Origin: Pseudomonadota bacterium
Lineage (GTDB): Bacteria > Myxococcota_A > Polyangia > Polyangiales > Polyangiaceae
Direction of reading: 5' to 3'
Assembly (NCBI GenBank): GCA_023418705.1
Contig: JAEZYZ010000497.1
Location: forward strand, 1-12,443
DNA length: 12,443 nucleotides
Numbering within the stretch: position 1 is the first letter of the stretch; each line of letters opens with the position of its first letter. A program made the translations under genes and the position numbers. Positions 5,844-12,131 of this stretch are shown piece after piece. Below the pieces are notes generated by a model. That model ran no database searches. It saw only the letters and a program-made list of their open reading frames with translations, and was not told the origin of the DNA.

Positions 5844-7539
5844 TGCCGCCCTGTTCGTCGAGCCGGCGCTCTTGCCGGGCGCTCAACGGCTCTGGGCGGC
5901 CGTGCCACCAGGCCTTCAAGCGCTCCTGGGTGAACGGACGGGAGTAGCTGTAGAGCACCAGCACGCCCAGCAGGTACCAAAGCCAGGACTGGGCGGTGAA
6001 CTTGTCGTCGACCCAGTAGTACTTCGTGAGCAGCATCTGACTGGCCGCGCTGCCCACGAGCAGCACGGGCCCGAGCGGCGGGCGCGTCGCGGCCACGACG
6101 GCGGCCACCAAAAACATCGAGTAGTAATAACACGTGATGTTGACGATGGAGATGCACAGCGGCAGGGACATCGCCGGCCCGAGCCACAGCAGCTTGGTGC
6201 GCCGCAGCGCCCAGATCATCCACGCAAACAGGCCCGCGATGATCGCCAGCTGCAGCGGCTTGAGGGTCGCGGCGCGGTCGAGGCGGCCTTGCTTCCACTC
6301 CTGGAACGGGTCGTCGAGCGCGTCGTTGCGGGTGAAGCGCATGCGACCGTCCCAGTTGTGAGTGAGCATGGTCTCGAGCCCCATGTGGTTGGTGAGCGGC
6401 GTGTTCTTGTGCACCGAGATGTGCTCGACGAACTCCTTGTAGGAATTCGGACCCGAGACCACGACGCTGGCCGGGATGAGGATGCCCGCGGCCACCACAC
6501 AACCGGCGATCAAGCGCTTGTGATCGGGGTGGAAGAAGCGCTTCTTCAACAGGTGGATCCCGATGATGATCCCCCAACCTGCGAATAGAATCGCGGGGAA
6601 GACGCGGAGCAGCGCTGACCAGGTCAGCGCGGCGCCGGCCAGAGCGAAGTAGCGTTTGCGCGCCAAACACACCGACGCGACCAGGAGGAAGATCCAGTCC
6701 TGGCGCATGAACGCGCCGCCCGTCCAATAGAAGTTCGCTGGCGCGTTGATGCCCCAGAACACGGTGGCGATGGCGCCGATCTTCCAGCCGAAGGCCCAAT
6801 AGAGCAGCACCACGATGCCCGCGTGGAGCAAGACGTCAATCGCGCTCAACGCCTTGAAGAAACCGTCGTCGGCGACGCCGAAGCTCGAGAAGAACTTCCC
6901 GGCCATGGTCCAGACCGGCGGCGGGTTGTAGCCGTGGTCCTTCTGCATGTTTTCCCAGTAGGTGCCGGCGCTGGAGCGATAAAACCAGTCGACGTCCTTC
7001 TTCCAGGCCTCCCAGCGCTCCGGCGTGAAGTGCTGCTTGCACTCCGCCGGATTGGAAAAGACGTAGGTGTCCGGGATCGGCTTGATCAGGTTCACCCGCA
7101 GGTCCCGCAGCTCTCGGCTGCGTACCTGGGACGCGCGCCCGAGCTCGGTTTCGGCCACGGCAGCGCATTCGTACAGCCGCGTATAGCCGATCTCTTCGAA
7201 GTACTTCGAGCCGAGGTAATAGTGAAAGAACTCGTGCCGGTGGTAGTACTCCGAGTACCGAGTGTTCGGATTGCCGAAGTCGAAGTAGGCGCCGAAGCCG
7301 AGGACGGTGAGCAGGATCGCGAAGTTTCGCTGCGTGCGCTTGCGCACAGGGACGCCCATGCGCCGCGCGCGCGCCGCATAGATCAGCAGCGCGGCCGCGA
7401 CCAGGCCGAGCCCCACTCGAAACCCGTCCATGGCCGCTGACCAGTTGTCACGGCTGAAGATCGGATTGTCCCAAAAGAAGTCGCCGGCAAAGGCAAGCAG
7501 CGTGGCCGGCAAGGCCGTGCCGAGAGCGTCGATCGTCAT
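5824..7539 (-). CDS. multi-pass membrane protein, GT-C glycosyltransferase-like
   Basis: This 571-residue protein has roughly 11-12 predicted membrane helices: about 40-57, 71-86, 233-250, 254-266, 282-295, 297-312, 316-330, 343-362, 428-445, 453-470, 472-500 and 517-533. A soluble region of about 140 residues (88-225) separates helices 2 and 3. It begins YFDFGNPNTRYSEYYHRHEF and is rich in Tyr, His and Trp. A large loop with an Asp after the first helices, followed by a polytopic core, is the plan of GT-C sugar transferases (the GT39/GT87-like type) that use lipid-linked donors. I did not find a diagnostic family motif, so the enzyme class is inference. The start ATG 7539 has no clear Shine-Dalgarno. 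The C-terminal tail (538-571) is charged and probably cytoplasmic. No pathway genes lie next to it. Confidence 0.85.
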   Translation of the reverse strand: MTIDALGTALPATLLAFAGDFFWDNPIFSRDNWSAAMDGFRVGLGLVAAALLIYAARARRMGVPVRKRTQRNFAILLTVLGFGAYFDFGNPNTRYSEYYHRHEFFHYYLGSKYFEEIGYTRLYECAAVAETELGRASQVRSRELRDLRVNLIKPIPDTYVFSNPAECKQHFTPERWEAWKKDVDWFYRSSAGTYWENMQKDHGYNPPPVWTMAGKFFSSFGVADDGFFKALSAIDVLLHAGIVVLLYWAFGWKIGAIATVFWGINAPANFYWTGGAFMRQDWIFLLVASVCLARKRYFALAGAALTWSALLRVFPAILFAGWGIIIGIHLLKKRFFHPDHKRLIAGCVVAAGILIPASVVVSGPNSYKEFVEHISVHKNTPLTNHMGLETMLTHNWDGRMRFTRNDALDDPFQEWKQGRLDRAATLKPLQLAIIAGLFAWMIWALRRTKLLWLGPAMSLPLCISIVNITCYYYSMFLVAAVVAATRPPLGPVLLVGSAASQMLLTKYYWVDDKFTAQSWLWYLLGVLVLYSYSRPFTQERLKAWWHGRPEPLSARQERRLDEQGGTVTLTP

Positions 7540-7715
7540 CGCGTTGCCGGCGGCGTATCACATCTTCCGCGTGTCGCGGAGCCCCGAGCCGACGAAAGGC
7601 GGGACAGTGTGGGGCAATGGCGTCGAGCGAGCCCCGCGCCGCCAGCGTTTTTGAAGCCGTTTGGGCGTCCCGGTGGGCGCGGCGGCTCGCCCGGGCGCCG
7701 GCCGCCGAGCTCCCC

Positions 7716-7760
7716 AAATTAGAAAACGGGCCGGGCGGTTTCCCTCGACCGCCCGGCCCG
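7716..7760 (-). terminator. strong rho-independent terminator, minus-strand
   Basis: Read on the minus strand, a perfect 13-bp GC stem (arms 7748-7760 and 7727-7739, core CGGGCCGGGCGGT) with an eight-base loop is followed by TTTTCTAATTT. The reverse direction has no T tract. It would end a transcript coming from the right, although no convincing gene lies in the 680 bases before it; the nearest is the lipoprotein gene ending at 8443. Confidence 0.7.
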
Positions 7761-8442
7761 CCGTAGCGAGCCCCATCATTTCGGAGGCGACTGCCAGATG
7801 TCGCGGCCTACGGCGCGGTCTCGAGGCCCCCATCGGGGCGAACGACCGCACCTCGGCGCGCGACCGATCAACTGCGTTTCGACTCCGCGCTGCTGTGAAC
7901 CACGACCATCCCCGCCAACACGAGCAGCCGGCGCGAGGTCGCGCCGACCGGATAGCGCGAGCACCCAAGCGCTCGCACCTCGTGGTCTTTTGGAGGAAGG
8001 GTGTGTGAAGTCGTGGTCACGGGAAGGGCAGGGCAGAGACAGCCGACCTTAGTGCGCGGTCTACGAACCTGGCTCGCGCGCAGCTGCGGCGAGCCAAAGG
8101 TCGCGCCCGCGTCTATTCGAGGTCGCCCTCCGGGTTAGGGGAACTACGTTGATGCATGTCGTTTCCTACCTCCTCCGGCAAATGCCGGACACCCGGCAAA
8201 ACCGCCCGCGGCGCTCGGAGAGCGTCGAAAGGGTGCGGCCTGCGACGGGTGTTTCCACGAAAGGGAGACCGAGCGTCTCTGCCAATGGCAGGGCGCGGGG
8301 GTGGCTCCCCCGCCGGACTATCCCGGGAGACGAGCTCCATTCCTGCACGTGGGTTCAGAATATCACCGAACCCAGCGTTTGGCCAGGGGACGATCGTCAT
8401 CCCAGCGCAGCGAGCGCAGGAGGGGAGGCAGGCGCCGGCGCC
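7761..8442. other. 682-bp region without a convincing protein gene, rich in hairpins
   Basis: All six frames lack an ORF with this genome's codon bias. The stretch holds several stems: 7929-7935 with 7940-7946 (CGGCGCG, loop AGGT); 8071-8077 with 8089-8095 (GGCTCGC/GCGAGCC); CCGGCA-AA-TGCCGG around 8175-8188; 8295-8301 with 8307-8313 (GCGGGGG/CCCCCGC); and 8350-8356 with 8368-8374 (TGGGTTC/GAACCCA, 11-base loop). Palindromes occur at 8389-8398 (GACGATCGTC) and 8431-8442 (GGCGCCGGCGCC). Its left boundary is a strong minus-strand terminator. A minus-strand non-coding RNA, a long 3' UTR of the lipoprotein gene, or decayed coding DNA are all possible. Confidence 0.45.
8113..8157 (-). CDS. possible 14-residue small ORF with strong ribosome site
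   Basis: The peptide MHQRSSPNPEGDLE starts at ATG 8157 and ends with TAG at 8113-8115. Ten bases upstream on the minus strand is GGAGGAGGT (8168-8176), the best Shine-Dalgarno in the whole window, where most real genes have none. The peptide is polar and has no signal sequence. No gene follows before the terminator at 7716-7760, so it is not an obvious leader peptide for a structural gene. It may be a small protein of a minus-strand RNA, or a chance match. The frame is also open upstream to 8400, but codon use there is atypical. Confidence 0.25.
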   Translation of the reverse strand: MHQRSSPNPEGDLE

Positions 8443-9000
8443 TCAGCGTTCCTTGGCGGTCCGGACCGCTTCCATTCGATAGGCGATCTCGCAGGGCAGG
8501 GCGGCAAAACCTCCCTCCACCAGCAGCACCGGGCTGCAGTCGGAGCCAGAGGTGGGGACATAGCCATAGCGGAGGCGCCCCTCGAAGCCGCTGATGGTCT
8601 CCCCGGACGCCTCGAGGGTCCCGTCCGCGTGGTCACTGCGAACGATCGTGCAACCGCTCCGGCCGGGGCCGGGCTCGACCACCGGCACTTGGGAGCGGCT
8701 CTCGAACGTGAAGCCAACCCCGTCGCTCGCCAGCCGGCCCGCGACCACCTGCTCGGCGTGCAGCCAGAACAGCTCGCGATCGCCGCGCGACAGCTCCATT
8801 TCGAACTCCCACACGTCGGTGGCCCCCAGCGCTCCCGGACCGCAGCTCGAGTGCTCGATCTTGGCGATCACGGCGTACCGGCCGAGCCACTCGCCCGGTA
8901 CGTCGCCGTGCCCGCCCTGCCCGAAGCCCTCGCATCCGAGCAGGCCAAGCGCCGCCAAGGATGCGGCCGCCAACGAACAGAGGCTGGGAGAGGACGGCAT
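8443..9000 (-). CDS. putative lipoprotein, function unknown
   Basis: This is a 185-residue protein with a lipoprotein signal (MPSSPSLCSLAAASLAALGLLGC), lipobox LLGC with Cys at 23 followed by Glu. The mature domain has Cys at 53, 117, 155 and 170, giving two possible disulfides. Its pattern is beta-rich: WLGRYAVIAKIEHSSCGPGA, TDVWEFEMELSRG, LFWLHAEQVVAGRL, then GTLEASG...FEGRLRYGY and SDCSPVLLVEGGF. I recognise no family. The start ATG 9000 has an AGGGA about nine bases upstream. It is divergent from the membrane protein at 9083 (82-bp gap). The 12-bp palindrome GGCGCCGGCGCC abuts its stop codon on the 3' side. Lipidation and envelope location are inferred from the signal. Confidence 0.82.
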   Translation of the reverse strand: MPSSPSLCSLAAASLAALGLLGCEGFGQGGHGDVPGEWLGRYAVIAKIEHSSCGPGALGATDVWEFEMELSRGDRELFWLHAEQVVAGRLASDGVGFTFESRSQVPVVEPGPGRSGCTIVRSDHADGTLEASGETISGFEGRLRYGYVPTSGSDCSPVLLVEGGFAALPCEIAYRMEAVRTAKER

Positions 9001-9082
9001 GCGTGCGTCCCTGCCGGCTACCAGCCCCGGAGCTCTTGGGGCAAATTCCGGAGTGGTCCGCCCGCCGCCCGCCGATCCCCCC

Positions 9083-9778
9083 ATGTCCCCCTTCGACCGC
9101 TCCCTGGCCCTGCGCGTGGTCGGCGTTGTCTTCGTGACCGCTGCCCTCGCCGCCGTCGTGATCGTGGCGACGGACGAGTCCGGCAGCACCGCGCCGATGC
9201 GCGTCGCACGCTTGTGCGCCTTGCAGCCGGCCCTGGCGGCGCTCGGCTGCTGGGCGGTGCAGGCGCAAGCGGAGGCTCGCGGCGAGCTGCGCGCCCTGCT
9301 CGGGCTCGGTGCGTCGCCGTGGCGGCTCTGCCGCGGACCGTGCGTCGCTGCCTGGGGCCTGGGGGCGCTTGCCCTGGTGACGCTCGCGTCCCCCTGGGCT
9401 GATCCGAGCTCTCTGTTTCCCGTCGTCGCCCCGGCGGCCTGGGAGCGGGTCGGCGGGCAGCTCGTCGATCCCGTGCACGGCGTGAGCGTCGACGCTCGGG
9501 GCGCGCTGCGCTTCCTCGGCCAGAGCGCTCGGGGGGTCGCGCAGGGACCGGGGGCTGCCGCGGCCTGCTGGGCGCTCGCGCCGCTGGCAGCGATCGTGCC
9601 CGTCTGGATCGGCGCTCCCGCGCGCGCCAGCGTGCGCGCCGGCACCGGCCTGTTGTCGGTCGGCGTCGTGCTGGTGCTGTTGCACGCCGTAGCGGCGGTC
9701 CAGATCGCCCCCGAGTGGCTCGCTGCCGCCGCCCTGCCCCTCGCCGCGCAAGCGCTGGCAGGTTATCTGAAGCACTGA
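9083..9778 (+). CDS. six-TM membrane protein resembling a reduced LptF/LptG permease
   Basis: This 231-residue protein has predicted membrane helices at about 9-29, 41-60, 84-104, 155-177, 187-206 and 210-228. Three lie before and three after a soluble segment of about 50 residues (105-154). The loop after helix 2, AEARGELRALLGLGASPWRL (63-82), resembles the cytoplasmic coupling motif of YjgP/YjgQ (LptF/LptG) and FtsX-type permeases, where R-x-GE-L-AL...G-SPWRL contacts the ATPase. LptF/LptG proteins are about 350-390 residues with a large periplasmic beta-jellyroll, so this copy lacks most of that domain. The ATG 9083 start has no ribosome site but is the first Met before the first helix; the frame upstream is antisense to the lipoprotein gene. 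Its stop TGA is immediately followed by the ATG of the asparaginase gene, so they are coupled. The permease link is inference. Confidence 0.75.
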   Translation: MSPFDRSLALRVVGVVFVTAALAAVVIVATDESGSTAPMRVARLCALQPALAALGCWAVQAQAEARGELRALLGLGASPWRLCRGPCVAAWGLGALALVTLASPWADPSSLFPVVAPAAWERVGGQLVDPVHGVSVDARGALRFLGQSARGVAQGPGAAAACWALAPLAAIVPVWIGAPARASVRAGTGLLSVGVVLVLLHAVAAVQIAPEWLAAAALPLAAQALAGYLKH

Positions 9779-10684
9779 ATGCACCCGGTTCAGAGCTTCT
9801 CGACGACCGCGAGCGGTTGGGTGGTGTTGGTCCACGGCGGCGCCGGCCTGCGCTCGCCGGATCCTGCCGCGGCCGAGGCAGGCTGCCGCGCCGCCGCCGA
9901 CGCAGCCGCCGAGCTGCTCGAGCGCGGCGGCGCGGCGCTCGACGCCGTTCAGTGCGCTGTCGAACGGCTGGAGGCCGACCCCCAATTCAACGCCGGGACT
10001 GGCGGCAGCCTCACGGAGTCGGGGGAGCTCGAGCTCGACGCCTCGCTGATGGACGGGCAAAGCGCCCGCTTCGGCGCCGTGTGCGCGCTGCCGCCGTTCG
10101 AGCACCCGATCGCGATCGCCCGCGCCGTGCTCGAGGAGGGGCGCCACGTGCTGTACGCGGCCCAGGGGGCGGCGGAGTTTGCGCTGCAGCGCGGGTTCGA
10201 GCCCGCGGCGCCTGGGCGCATGATCACGGAAGCGGCGCGCCGCCGCCTCGAGCGAGCGCGCCGGTCGGGGTCGCCGGGCGGCATGACCGGCACCGTGGGG
10301 GCGGTCGCGCTGTGCGCCCGCGGAACGCTGGCGGCCGCCACCAGCACCGGCGGGACCTCGGGCAAGCGGCGCGGTCGCGTCGGCGATTCGCCGATCCCGG
10401 GGGCGGGCACCTTCGCGAGCGAGCTCGGGGCCGCGTCGGCCACCGGCCACGGCGAAGGGATCCTGCGAGTGGGGCTGACCCGCGAGGTGCTCGAGCGGCT
10501 CCGCGCGGGGCACTCCGCCGAGCAAGCGGTCTCACGAGCGGTCGCCGAGATGCGATCGAAGGTCGGATCGCTCGGCGGCGTCATCTTGGTGACCGCGGAC
10601 CACAAGCTGGCCTGGGCACGCTCGACCGAGGCGATGACCTGGGCGGCGGCCTGGCAGGGCGGCGGCTCGGCGTCGGGGTCTTGA
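9779..10684 (+). CDS. iaaA: isoaspartyl peptidase / type-2 L-asparaginase (Ntn hydrolase)
   Basis: This is a 301-residue member of the plant-type asparaginase family. It would hydrolyse beta-aspartyl dipeptides and L-asparagine in the cytoplasm after self-cleavage into alpha and beta chains. Visible features are VVLVHGGAG at 15-23; NAGTGGSLTESGELELDASLMDG (71-93); and the autocleavage site MTGTVGAVAL with nucleophile T172 (cut between G171 and T172). They continue with AATSTGG containing T190, GRVGDSPIPGAG (199-210) and ATGHGEGILR (221-230), which line the substrate pocket. Length is normal. There is no signal peptide. The ATG directly follows the TGA of the membrane-protein gene, so translation is probably coupled. 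Its C-terminal GSASGS and stop lie in the first copy of a tandem duplication with a hairpin. Family assignment is firm; substrate preference cannot be read from sequence. Confidence 0.93.
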   Translation: MHPVQSFSTTASGWVVLVHGGAGLRSPDPAAAEAGCRAAADAAAELLERGGAALDAVQCAVERLEADPQFNAGTGGSLTESGELELDASLMDGQSARFGAVCALPPFEHPIAIARAVLEEGRHVLYAAQGAAEFALQRGFEPAAPGRMITEAARRRLERARRSGSPGGMTGTVGAVALCARGTLAAATSTGGTSGKRRGRVGDSPIPGAGTFASELGAASATGHGEGILRVGLTREVLERLRAGHSAEQAVSRAVAEMRSKVGSLGGVILVTADHKLAWARSTEAMTWAAAWQGGGSASGS

Positions 10685-10767
10685 GGCGCCGGGCCCCGAA
10701 GCCTCAAGGCTGCTGTTCGGCGTCGGGGTCTTGAGGCGCCGGGCCGCCGTTGCCTCAAGCCTGCTGT
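10667..10767. repeat. tandem duplication of a ~50-bp unit, each with an 8-bp hairpin
   Basis: Copies 10667-10716 and 10717-10767 match almost throughout (one indel and a few substitutions); a third start at 10768 diverges quickly. Each copy contains CTTGAGGC...GCCTCAAG (10680-10687 with 10701-10708; 10730-10737 with 10752-10759), so two identical stems stand in series. The first stem begins at the asparaginase stop, and the second covers the stop of the minus-strand basic protein. A duplicated 3'-end structure or weak bidirectional terminator is likely; no T tract follows. Confidence 0.75.
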
Positions 10768-10928
10768 TCGGCGGCGGGCTGCTCGTCGCCGGCCTTGGCG
10801 CGTTTGCGCTCGAGCGCCTGCTCGAGGCCGATGCGCAGGCGCTTGCGGCGCTTGAGCCGCTTCCCCTTGATAGGGCTGGCCAGCCACTCGTGACGTTGAC
10901 GAACGTTCCAGATCGCGCGATTTGACAT
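10755..10928 (-). CDS. small very basic protein, 57 residues, function unknown
   Basis: The peptide begins MSNRAIWNVRQRHEWLASPI and is followed by a Lys/Arg cluster, KGKRLKRRKRLR (21-32). An amphipathic helix IGLEQALERKRAKA comes next, then an acidic/Gln-rich tail (GDEQPAAEQQA). The composition suggests binding to nucleic acid or ribosomes, but no family is recognised. ATG 10928 is preferred to an upstream in-frame TTG at 10970 because the protein-like sequence starts there. No Shine-Dalgarno is visible; the imperfect palindrome CGGCT-CTTT-AGCCG (10938-10951) lies just upstream and could be a control site. It is divergent from the kinase gene (111-bp gap) and convergent with the asparaginase gene. 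Codon use and organised composition argue that it is real; its short length lowers confidence. Confidence 0.55.
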   Translation of the reverse strand: MSNRAIWNVRQRHEWLASPIKGKRLKRRKRLRIGLEQALERKRAKAGDEQPAAEQQA

Positions 10929-11024
10929 GAAAGTGTGCGGCTCTTTAGCCGACCCTCGGGCATCGGGCAAGGCGAAACGAGGGCGCCGTGGTCGTTCCTG
11001 CCCGAGCGACCGAGGTTCTTTCAG

Positions 11025-11030
11025 TATAGT
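11025..11030 (+). promoter_or_regulatory. candidate -10 element for the kinase gene
   Basis: TATAGT, five of six matches to the consensus, lies in an AT-rich island (TTCTTTCAGTATAGTTTAAG) that stands out from its GC-rich surroundings. It ends nine bases before GTG 11040 and there is no Shine-Dalgarno. No clear -35 was found. Confidence 0.4.
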
Positions 11031-11039
11031 TTAAGCTGC

Positions 11040-12065
11040 GTGAGCCCCCCGAGCCCAGCCTATCAGCCCGTGAGCTTTCCGGAGCCCGGCGGCTTCGTGC
11101 GCAGCCCGCGCGGCTTCACCTATTTGCTCGGCCGGCAGCTCGGTACGGGGGCCTACGGGGCCGTCTTCGATTGTGTGGGGCCCTTCGACCAGCCCTACGC
11201 GCTGAAGGTGTTCCGCCCCGAGGGGCGCGCCTACGAGCAGGTTCGAGCCGATTGGCTGCGGGAGGTGACGCGCCTCTACAAGCTGCGCCACCCGCACATC
11301 GTCTACGTCCACGACTACTTCGAAGCCGGTGGCCTGCTCTACGTGGCGCTGGAGCGGATGGATCACAGCCTGGAAGACATGCTGCGCCAGCCGCTGACCG
11401 ATCGTTTGGTGGTGGAGATCACGCGGCAGCTTCTATTTGCGATGCAATATCTGAATGACAACGAGGTCATTCACAATGATCTGCACGCCGGCAACATCCT
11501 GGTTTTGCAGGGCGATAAGCTGACGGTCAAAATCAGCGACCTGGGCATCGCCCAGGAGCTCTTCGGCCACGCGGGCGTGCGGCCGCCGATCGTGCACCAC
11601 CGCATCATGGCGCCGGAGGTCGCGGCCGGGGGATACTCGACCAAGCAGAGCGATCTCTACCAGCTTGGGCTCCTCATGTATCTGATGCACACTGGCGCGC
11701 ATGCCATCGATTTTACGAGAGGTTACGACCACATCGTGCAGCAGATCCGCGAGGGGCTGCCGCGCGCTCGGGCCGAGGCGCTAGGGACCCCGATCGGCGA
11801 CATCACGAGCGTGCTGCTGCGGCGGCACGAGCAGTATCGCTACAGCTCGCCCCTGCAGGTCTGGGACGACTTGAGCCGGCTCGACCTGTGGCGCGACGGG
11901 CGCCAGCTCTCCGGATTTGCAAGGTCGCGGGCACCGACGGGGGTGTTCTCCACCGGCGCGCACGCCGCCGTCCCCAGCCCCGAGCAAACCGAGGAAGAGC
12001 GAGGCCCCGATACGCCGCGCATCGGACCGACGGGCACGATCCCGCCACCGTCGAAGCGCGGTTGA
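11040..12065 (+). CDS. soluble Ser/Thr-type protein kinase with atypical HND catalytic loop
   Basis: From GTG 11040 the protein is 341 residues. It has a Gly-rich loop GTGAYGAV (35-42), the ATP-anchoring Lys in ALKVF (K56), a helix-C Glu candidate in REV (E75), a catalytic loop HNDLHAGNIL (145-154; D147, N152) and a metal site SDLG (D167). It ends with MAPE (190-193) and DLYQLG (205-210). It is a non-RD kinase: the usual HRD is HND and the catalytic-loop Lys is His, giving a loop like that of aminoglycoside/choline kinases. There is no transmembrane helix or sensor domain; the last 45 residues are Pro/Thr/Ser-rich and probably disordered, a likely phosphorylation tail. The frame is open to 10935, but TATAGT just before 11040 and the lack of any Shine-Dalgarno favour the GTG. 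It converges on the MYXO-CTERM gene. Kinase fold is firm; substrate unknown. Confidence 0.9.
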   Translation: MSPPSPAYQPVSFPEPGGFVRSPRGFTYLLGRQLGTGAYGAVFDCVGPFDQPYALKVFRPEGRAYEQVRADWLREVTRLYKLRHPHIVYVHDYFEAGGLLYVALERMDHSLEDMLRQPLTDRLVVEITRQLLFAMQYLNDNEVIHNDLHAGNILVLQGDKLTVKISDLGIAQELFGHAGVRPPIVHHRIMAPEVAAGGYSTKQSDLYQLGLLMYLMHTGAHAIDFTRGYDHIVQQIREGLPRARAEALGTPIGDITSVLLRRHEQYRYSSPLQVWDDLSRLDLWRDGRQLSGFARSRAPTGVFSTGAHAAVPSPEQTEEERGPDTPRIGPTGTIPPPSKRG

Positions 12066-12131
12066 TTGGAGCGAGGGGCGAGCCGCACCCAATCGGGGCT
12101 TCGAGCGGCGGCCTACCTGCCCGGCGACGTT

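Noticed and set aside
7649..7653. Run of five T as a plus-strand terminator tail
   Set aside because: No stable stem directly precedes it and no plus-strand gene leads to it.
8190..8240. GGCAAAACCG...GTCGAAAGGG resembling parts of a c-di-GMP (GEMM) riboswitch
   Set aside because: The conserved ACGCAAAGCC block and the receptor stem are absent, and no c-di-GMP gene is downstream.
8158..8400. Upstream extension of the 14-codon ORF to a 95-residue protein
   Set aside because: Third-position GC is far lower than in the real genes and the Pro/Arg-rich sequence has no pattern.
8152..9402. Plus-strand frame beginning MHVVSYLLRQMPDTRQ with an AGGGGAA upstream
   Set aside because: It continues antisense through the whole lipoprotein gene and has no recognisable domain; the start may be chance, though it adds to the ambiguity of the gene-free region.
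8633..10525. 630-codon minus-strand open frame
   Set aside because: It is antisense to the membrane protein and asparaginase genes, both with clear features, and is low-complexity Arg/Ala/Gly; shadow frame.
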